NCBI RefSeq assembly: GCF_901827185.1 | Contig: NZ_LR594671.1 | Span: forward strand, 2,232,001-2,296,000 | Source of the DNA: Variovorax sp. PBL-E5 | GTDB lineage: Bacteria; Pseudomonadota; Gammaproteobacteria; Burkholderiales; Burkholderiaceae_C | Reading direction: 5' to 3' | Length of the DNA stretch: 64,000 nt | Shown: one piece after another, positions 58,856 to 64,000 of the stretch | Numbering within the stretch: position 1 is the first letter of the stretch | How the letters are laid out: the number at the start of each line of letters is the position of its first letter | Position numbers and translations under genes: made by a program | Notes under the pieces: model-generated | Database searches by the model: none | Told to the model about the DNA's origin: nothing | Seen by the model: the letters and a program-made list of their open reading frames with translations, nothing else

Positions 58856-59050
58856 GAAATCCCCTCGCTACATCGATCGAAAAATGTAGCGTCTTCGATG
58901 CCAAAGAAGAAGGCAGTAAGTCACGTTGAGCGATCGGGTACAGCCTCGGAACCACGAACTTTTGTATCTTGATTGTGCGATTTGCACGCGGCGAAACGAT
59001 GCGCTGCTGTCAACATCCCTGCGGACTCCGGAGCCCTTTCCGCGAACGAC

Positions 59051-59482
59051 ATGAATTCACAGCCATCCGATACTGCGCTGCTCGAAAGCGCGCTGGCCGC
59101 CATCGAACGAGTGCTTGCCCGCGCCGACAGCGCGCTGCGCGGCGACCCCTATGTCGGACCCACCCACAGCGTGCCGCTGGAGTTCGCCGTCAGCGCGCCG
59201 GCGACCGAAGAACAGCGCTTTCGCGCCAGCGCCGCGCAGTCGGCGATCAACATCTGCCTCTGTTCGGCCGCGGCGCTGATCGATGCCAGCGAGGCCCTGA
59301 TGAACCGCCGCACCGACCGCTCGCCGCAGGAACTCGAGCGCGAATGGAAGACGCTGGTCAACCACACCAAGACGGCCAGCCGCTCGGCCTACCGGGCCGC
59401 GCTCATCATGGCCTCGCACCGGCACGTGCTGGCGGCGCAGGGTGCCGCGCCGGCCGAGAATGAGCGGCGCGTCGCGCGCTGA
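59051..59482 (+). CDS. Hypothetical protein
   Basis: A 143-residue soluble, strongly alpha-helical protein with no recognised domain. A Cys-containing helix (SAINICLCSAAALIDASEAL) lies near residue 80, and an RTDRSPQELEREWKTLVNHT segment follows. The ATG at 59051 is the first in-frame ATG; the ribosome site is weak. It is convergent with trmB, 9 bp away. The 195 bp upstream hold no other gene and may include promoters for this gene and the divergent binding-protein gene. Confidence 0.65.
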   Translation: MNSQPSDTALLESALAAIERVLARADSALRGDPYVGPTHSVPLEFAVSAPATEEQRFRASAAQSAINICLCSAAALIDASEALMNRRTDRSPQELEREWKTLVNHTKTASRSAYRAALIMASHRHVLAAQGAAPAENERRVAR

Positions 59483-59491
59483 GCGCGCCGG

Positions 59492-60232
59492 TCAGAGGCG
59501 CTCGAACACCACGTCCCACACGCCGTGGCCCAGCTTGAGGCCGCGATTCTCGAACTTGGTCAGCGGCCGGTAGGCGGGCTTCGGCGCGAAGCCTTCGGCG
59601 GCCGTGTTGCGCAGCAGCGTTTCCTGCGAGAGCACTTCGAGCATCTGCTCGGCATAGGGCTGCCAGTCGGTCGCGCAGTGCAGGTAGCCGCCCGGCGCGA
59701 GCCGCTCGGCCAGCTTGCGAACGAAGGGCGGCTGGATCAGCCGGCGCTTGTTGTGCCGTTTCTTGTGCCACGGGTCCGGGAAGAACACGTGGATGCCGGC
59801 CAGCGTGCCGGGCATCAGCATGTGGTCGATCACGTCGACCGCATCGTGGGCGCAGATGCGGATGTTCTGCAGCTGCTGCTCGCCGATGCGCTTGAGCAGC
59901 GCGCCGACGCCGGGCTCGTGCACCTCGCAGCACAGAAAATTCCTCTCCGGCATCAGGGCCGCGATGTGCGCCGTGGCCTCGCCCATGCCGAAGCCGATCT
60001 CCAGCACGGTCGACGCCCGACGGCCGAAGGCGGCATCGATATCGAGCGGCGCAGGTTGATAGGGCAAGAGGAAGCGTGGCCCGAATTCGTCGTAGGCACG
60101 CGCCTGGCCGTCGGTGGTGCGGCCGCCGCGCTTGACGAAGCTCTTCAGGCGGCGGTGCAGCGGGTGCGTCTCGTCGCCGGCGGCATCGGCGGGCGGATCG
60201 CGGGGGAGGTCGTTGGCGGGGGGGATGATCAC
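59492..60232 (-). CDS. trmB: tRNA (guanine-N7-)-methyltransferase
   Basis: A 246-residue SAM enzyme that makes m7G46 in tRNA variable loops. The SAM motif is [17 protein letters not shown], followed by [20 protein letters not shown], the catalytic/recognition [17 protein letters not shown], and the C-terminal [21 protein letters not shown] place the start at the GTG at 60232, which overlaps the gluQ stop as GTGA; an ATG at 60259 would lie inside gluQ and lacks a ribosome site. The first 35 residues are a Pro/Asp-rich extension common in betaproteobacterial TrmB. Confidence 0.93.
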   Translation of the reverse strand: MIIPPANDLPRDPPADAAGDETHPLHRRLKSFVKRGGRTTDGQARAYDEFGPRFLLPYQPAPLDIDAAFGRRASTVLEIGFGMGEATAHIAALMPERNFLCCEVHEPGVGALLKRIGEQQLQNIRICAHDAVDVIDHMLMPGTLAGIHVFFPDPWHKKRHNKRRLIQPPFVRKLAERLAPGGYLHCATDWQPYAEQMLEVLSQETLLRNTAAEGFAPKPAYRPLTKFENRGLKLGHGVWDVVFERL

Positions 60233-61143
60233 GGCCGCGGATTGTAGAGAGTGCACCATTCGGGCACCCAGCCGGCGAGCGCGTCGGCCGGCGATGAAGC
60301 GGCCGTGGGACCGAGTCCGAGCACCCGCGCCGCCGCATCGAGCGCAGCCAGCGCCGCGCCCGGCGAAGCGGTATCCACCGGCGATGCGCCGTTCTGCTTG
60401 GACAGCTTGTCGCCGTCGGCCCCGAGCACGAGCGGCGCATGCAGGTAGCTCGGCGTCGGCAGGCCGAGCGCGCGCTGAAGCAGGATCTGGCGCGCGGTGT
60501 TGTCGGCCAGGTCGGCGCCGCGCACGATGTCGGTCACGCCCTGGTCGGCATCGTCGACCACGACGGCCAACTGATAGGCCCACGGTCCGTCGGCGCGCCG
60601 CAGCACGAAATCGCCGACCTCGTGCGCCACGTCCTGTTGCTGATCGCCGAGGCGGCGGTCGCGCCAGCGCAGTGCACCGGACGGCTGCGTCGCCTGGAAC
60701 TTCGTGGCCGCGAAGCGCCAGGCCCGCGCCGGCTTGCCGTGCAGGCCATCGCGGCAGGTGCCGGGATAGACGCGCTCGCCATGCCGGCGGTGCGCCATGC
60801 CCTGGCGCACCAGGGCTTCGTCGATGTCCTTGCGCGAACAGCCGCAGGGATAGGCGAGCTGCGCGGCCGCGAGCCGTTCCAGGGCCTTGACGTAAAGGCC
60901 GATGCGCTGTGTCTGCCAGACCGGCGGCGCGTCCGGCAGCATGGCGCAGGCGGCCAGCTGGGCGAGGATCGCTTCCCCCATGCCGGGCAGGCAGCGTTCG
61001 GTGTCGGCGTCCTCGATGCGCACCAGCCAGCGCGCCCGCGGACCGCGGGCCCGAACGTCGAGCCAGCTGGCCAGCGCCGCGACCATCGAACCGGCATGCA
61101 GCGGGCCTGTCGGAGAGGGCGCGAAGCGGCCGGTCCGGATCAT
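60229..61143 (-). CDS. gluQ: Glutamyl-Q tRNA(Asp) synthetase
   Basis: A 304-residue GluRS paralog lacking the anticodon-binding domain. It attaches glutamate to the queuosine base of tRNA-Asp. The HIGH-type motif is [15 protein letters not shown] (residues 6-20), the KMSKS equivalent is DKLSKQNGA, and zinc-ligand cysteines are in YPCGCSRKD and YPGTCRD. The length is normal for GluQ. It is coupled by GTGA overlap to trmB, so two tRNA-modification enzymes are made together, and it lies 13 bp after the FAD oxidoreductase gene. Confidence 0.95.
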   Translation of the reverse strand: MIRTGRFAPSPTGPLHAGSMVAALASWLDVRARGPRARWLVRIEDADTERCLPGMGEAILAQLAACAMLPDAPPVWQTQRIGLYVKALERLAAAQLAYPCGCSRKDIDEALVRQGMAHRRHGERVYPGTCRDGLHGKPARAWRFAATKFQATQPSGALRWRDRRLGDQQQDVAHEVGDFVLRRADGPWAYQLAVVVDDADQGVTDIVRGADLADNTARQILLQRALGLPTPSYLHAPLVLGADGDKLSKQNGASPVDTASPGAALAALDAAARVLGLGPTAASSPADALAGWVPEWCTLYNPRP

Positions 61144-61156
61144 CGCCTCGCGAGGT

Positions 61157-62227
61157 TCAGGCCACCTCGAGCGCCAGCGTGAGGCCCGAGAGGAACGCAT
61201 CCTCCACGCGATGCCCGATGCACCAGTCGCCGGCCACGCCGAGGCGGCGCTTCGCATCCCACAGGTGCGGCGTGCCGACCGGCACCTGGGTCTGGGCCTC
61301 GGGCCAGCAGCGCGCCTGCACGTGAGAAGGTTCGGCGCGGATGCCGGTGATCTCGGCGAAGGCGCGCAGCAGCTTGGCGGCGACACGCGCCGCGTCGTCG
61401 CGCAGATGCTCCTGCGACCATGCCGCGCTGGCCTGCAGGGTCCAGCGCTCGATGCGGTCGCGGCCGGGCTTGGAGGATTCGCGGGCCAGCCACGCGACCC
61501 GATGGTGCGTGCTGCGGGCCGCATTCCATTGCGGGCCCAGATGCGACAGCGTCGGCTGGTTGGCCTGGGGGAAGGCGATCATCAGCGTCCAGCAGGGCGC
61601 GATGCGCACGGCTTCGATCTTCTCGCTGAGCGCGGCCGACAGCTTGCCGTCGCCGAGCAAGGCCCGCGTGCGGCCCGGCGGCACGGCCAGCAGCACGGCG
61701 TCGAAACCGGAGTACACATGCTGCGAATCGCCGGCACCCGAGGTGCGCAGCTGCCAGCGCCGCGCATCGAGCGTGTCGGCCTCGATGTGAGTGACGCGCG
61801 TGTCCGTCACGAGGCTGTCGCCCAGCGGCGCGGCCCATGCGGCGACCAGGGCGTCCATCCCCGGCTGCGCGACCCAATGGGGCTCGAGCGCAGGCAGTGC
61901 CGCCTCGGCCACGCGGCCGTGCGGGTCGAGCACGCGCACCAGGTTCGCGCTCCAGGGCTTGCACAGCTGCGGCGCGAGTTCGAGCGCGCGGGCGAAGCGC
62001 GGATCGCGCACGGTGAAGTACTGCGCGCCGCTGTCGAACTTGCCGAAGGCCGTGGATTCGCTCGCCATCCGGCCGCCGGCCGTGGCCTCGCGCTCGAACG
62101 CGGTGACCCGATGGCCCGCCTGCACCAGCGTGCGTGCGCACGCCACGCCCGCGATGCCGGCGCCGACGACGGCGTAGTGGCGCGATGAAGTGGATCGGTG
62201 GCGATCGGCAGCGGGGCGAGTGGTCAT
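61157..62227 (-). CDS. NAD(P)/FAD-dependent oxidoreductase (renalase-like)
   Basis: A 356-residue flavoprotein with the amine-oxidase-type FAD motif [20 protein letters not shown] (residues 18-37) and the GGRMAS loop, then [20 protein letters not shown], which is typical of the renalase-like family. The C-terminal FAD segment is [20 protein letters not shown], followed by [10 protein letters not shown]. Family members oxidise off-isomers of NAD(P)H or act on unknown amines. It lies upstream of gluQ-trmB in the same orientation. Confidence 0.88.
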   Translation of the reverse strand: MTTRPAADRHRSTSSRHYAVVGAGIAGVACARTLVQAGHRVTAFEREATAGGRMASESTAFGKFDSGAQYFTVRDPRFARALELAPQLCKPWSANLVRVLDPHGRVAEAALPALEPHWVAQPGMDALVAAWAAPLGDSLVTDTRVTHIEADTLDARRWQLRTSGAGDSQHVYSGFDAVLLAVPPGRTRALLGDGKLSAALSEKIEAVRIAPCWTLMIAFPQANQPTLSHLGPQWNAARSTHHRVAWLARESSKPGRDRIERWTLQASAAWSQEHLRDDAARVAAKLLRAFAEITGIRAEPSHVQARCWPEAQTQVPVGTPHLWDAKRRLGVAGDWCIGHRVEDAFLSGLTLALEVA

Positions 62228-62291
62228 GGTGGTCTCTGTATGTCGATGTATCGGTAGGGCGGTTCAGGCGACTCTAACCCCGTTGCATGGG

Positions 62292-63245
62292 TCATCGGCC
62301 GCGATGGCGTTCGAGCAGCGCGCGGCGCGTGCCCTCGTGCTCGAACTGGGCGAGCCACCATTGCAGTGCGCGGCCCGGCTTGCCGGCGGTGCGGGCGCGC
62401 CAGGCGCAATGCATGGTGGCGATCGGCGCCTTGCGCTCGGTCAGGCATTCGACCAGATGGCCGGCCTCGATGTAGGGCCGCGCCATCGGCTCGGGCAGGA
62501 AGCCGCCGCCGAGGCCATGCAGCTGGGCCGCGAGCTTGGCCTGCATGGTCGGCACCGTGAGCACGTCCTGGCCGCCGACGAGATTGACCGTCATGCTCGG
62601 CCCCGAGCGTGAGGAGTCCGCCGCGGCGACGGCGCGGTGCTGGCGCAGCACGGCGTCGCTGAGCGGCGCATCGAGCCGGGCGAGCGGATGGTGCGGCGCC
62701 ACGGCATAGACGAAGGCCAGCTCGCCGATCGGCCGGCTGCGGATGCCGGTCGCGGTGAACGCCAGGCTGGCCGCATCGAGCACCGCGCCCACCGCGAGAT
62801 CGGCCTCGCCGGTGGTCAGCGCCTCGATGGTGCCGAGCAGCGTCTCGTCGCGCAGCTTGAGCCGCGTCGGCGGCTCGAGCGCATAGAACGCGGTGGCCAG
62901 GTCGAGCAGCGGATCGCGCGCGATCACGCTGTCGACCGCGATGGTGAGCATCGATTCCCAGCCCGTCGCGATGCGCTTGACACGGTTGGCCACGGCATCG
63001 ATCTCGCCCAGCAGGCGCGCGGCTTCGCGCAGCAATTCCTGGCCCGCCTCGGTCACGCGCGCCTGGCGCGCGCTGCGGTCGAACAGCAGCACGTCGAGCG
63101 CATCCTCGATCTGCCGCACGCGGTAGCTCAGCGCGCTGGGCACGAGATCGAGCGCACGGGCGGCGGCGGCGAAGCTGCCGGTGCTGGCCACGGTCTGCAG
63201 CATCGACAAGGCGTCGGGCGTCAGGACGTCGCGGGCGGTGGGCAT
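62292..63245 (-). CDS. LysR family transcriptional regulator, probable regulator of the pirin gene
   Basis: A 317-residue LysR regulator. The winged HTH is at residues 10-70 (MLQTVASTGSFAAAARALDL, then VPSALSYRVRQIEDAL), and the effector domain starts near 95 (SMLTIAVDSVIARDPLLDLA). It is divergent from the pirin gene with 145 bp between them, a frequent LysR-pirin arrangement. Proteins with this effector domain sequence are often near YhaJ-like or pirin genes. The effector is unknown. Confidence 0.92.
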   Translation of the reverse strand: MPTARDVLTPDALSMLQTVASTGSFAAAARALDLVPSALSYRVRQIEDALDVLLFDRSARQARVTEAGQELLREAARLLGEIDAVANRVKRIATGWESMLTIAVDSVIARDPLLDLATAFYALEPPTRLKLRDETLLGTIEALTTGEADLAVGAVLDAASLAFTATGIRSRPIGELAFVYAVAPHHPLARLDAPLSDAVLRQHRAVAAADSSRSGPSMTVNLVGGQDVLTVPTMQAKLAAQLHGLGGGFLPEPMARPYIEAGHLVECLTERKAPIATMHCAWRARTAGKPGRALQWWLAQFEHEGTRRALLERHRGR

Positions 63246-63390
63246 GGGAGCCTATCGTTCAAAAGATTTGCATGATGCCATCAAAAGTGAAGGCTTCTTC
63301 GCACCGGTACGCACCCTAAAGTCACAGACATCCGCTGCGCACAGGGCGCGGCATTCGAAAGCCTTCGACGAAGAGGGCAGGAGAAAGACG
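63246..63390. promoter_or_regulatory. Divergent LysR-pirin control region
   Basis: Two copies of TCAAAAG (63259-63265 and 63281-63287) are 22 bp apart, about two helical turns, and lie close to the LysR start. AGGAG precedes the pirin ATG. No clear T-N11-A palindrome or consensus promoter can be picked out, so the repeats are only candidate binding half-sites. Confidence 0.35.
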
Positions 63391-64000
63391 ATGTTGCAAG
63401 TCCGTAAATCCCAGGAACGCGGTTATGCCGATCACGGCTGGCTGCGCTCCTTCCACAGCTTTTCCTTTGCCGGCTACTACGATCCCGCGCACATGGGTTT
63501 CGGCAACCTGCGCGTGATCAACGAAGACCGCGTGGCCGCCGGTGCCGGCTTCGGCACCCATGGCCACAAGGATATGGAGATCATCAGCTACGTGCTCTCG
63601 GGCGAACTCGCGCACAAGGACAGCATGGGCAATGTCGAATCGATCCCGCCGGGCGACGTGCAGCGCATGAGCGCGGGCCGCGGCGTGATGCACAGCGAGT
63701 TCAACCACAAGGCCGACCAGACCACGCACTTCCTGCAGATCTGGATCGAGCCGAACGTGCGCGGCATCGCGCCGGGCTACGAGCAGAAGAACTTCGCCGA
63801 GGCCGAGAAGCGCGGCCGGCTGCGGCTGGTCGCCTCGCCCGACGGCGCCGACGGCTCGGTGCTGTTGCACGCCGATGCGCACCTGTACGCGGGCCTGCTC
63901 GACGGCGACGAGAAGGCGCAACTGGCGCTCGATCCGAAGCGCAAGAGCTACGTGCACCTGGTGCGCGGCGAGCTCGAAGTCAATGGCCAGAAGCTCGGCG
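63391..64000 (+). CDS. Pirin family protein (3' end outside window)
   Basis: The first 203 residues of a bicupin. MLQVRKSQERGYADHGWLRS is the classic pirin start; metal ligands are in FGTHGHKDMEIISYVLSGEL (two His and Glu region) and MSAGRGVMHSEFNHK (His). The second cupin starts after RLVASPDGADGSVLLHADAH. Pirins bind iron; some, like YhhW, have quercetin 2,3-dioxygenase activity, others act as cofactors for transcription. The frame is open to the window end; some 25-30 residues are missing. It is divergent from the LysR gene. Confidence 0.94.
   Translation, partial: MLQVRKSQERGYADHGWLRSFHSFSFAGYYDPAHMGFGNLRVINEDRVAAGAGFGTHGHKDMEIISYVLSGELAHKDSMGNVESIPPGDVQRMSAGRGVMHSEFNHKADQTTHFLQIWIEPNVRGIAPGYEQKNFAEAEKRGRLRLVASPDGADGSVLLHADAHLYAGLLDGDEKAQLALDPKRKSYVHLVRGELEVNGQKLG

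Overview
The window is about 64 kb of GC-rich, densely packed chromosomal DNA. Gene content points to a Comamonadaceae betaproteobacterium close to Variovorax: Bug-type tripartite tricarboxylate binding protein, an imuA-imuB-dnaE2 mutasome cassette, a DUF2868/DUF3482 GTPase pair, a 24-residue membrane peptide of the MNxIIYIVGLVVVV type, and two GC-rich hairpin repeats that resemble ones I associate with this group. The genus is inferred from memory of such genomes, not from a search.

Layout. 1-8.1 kb (minus): a tightly coupled run of DUF2868 protein, DUF3482 GTPase, glutamine amidotransferase-like protein, PssA, a secreted penicillin-acylase-family hydrolase, a histidine phosphatase and CbpA (cut by the window edge). 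8.1-9.2 kb: a compositionally odd nucleotidyltransferase pair that looks like a toxin-antitoxin module, then a 24-aa membrane peptide coupled to an ABC exporter (9.1-11.2 kb). 11.2-13 kb (plus): LigB-type dioxygenase and alpha/beta hydrolase. 13-17 kb: a Bug binding protein and a two-domain metallophosphoesterase, divergent from an IclR regulator with a perfect palindrome between them. 17-18.5 kb: aldo/keto reductase and a decayed higBA locus. 18.5-24 kb: SOS box followed by imuA-imuB-dnaE2, with a palindromic repeat inserted in frame in dnaE2.

24.6-34.3 kb (minus) is an eight-gene operon: FAD amino-acid oxidase-type enzyme, M81 (MlrC-like) peptidase, a complete oligopeptide ABC importer and D-aminoacylase. 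It is divergent from an XRE-cupin regulator, and three copies of one palindrome (TTGCG-N4-(C/T)GCAA) lie in the shared intergenic region. The genes fit uptake and breakdown of peptides or N-acyl conjugates containing D-amino acids; a second D-amino-acid gene, dadA, lies at 54.3 kb. 35-39 kb: MmcB-like nuclease-fold protein, ferredoxin-reductase, Rnk-like protein and an SDR.

39-44 kb is the most disturbed part. Two paralogous genes of unknown function and lower GC (one intact, one frameshifted with a deletion) flank a tRNA-Gly(CCC) and a locus where two methyltransferase/cyclopropane synthase genes appear to have been fused out of frame by deletion. The intact paralog starts inside the stop codon of a small membrane-peptide gene. 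44-64 kb is more ordinary: 2H phosphoesterase, a response regulator with a degenerate GGDEF domain next to a 1375-residue hybrid kinase, alaS, a hydrolase that seems to have lost its catalytic His/Asp segment, a 2-dehydropantoate reductase homologue, dadA, two ABC binding proteins, class II aldolase, the gluQ-trmB pair, FAD oxidoreductase, LysR regulator and a pirin (cut by the window end). There are no rRNA genes, CRISPR arrays, transposases, integrases or phage structural genes in the window.
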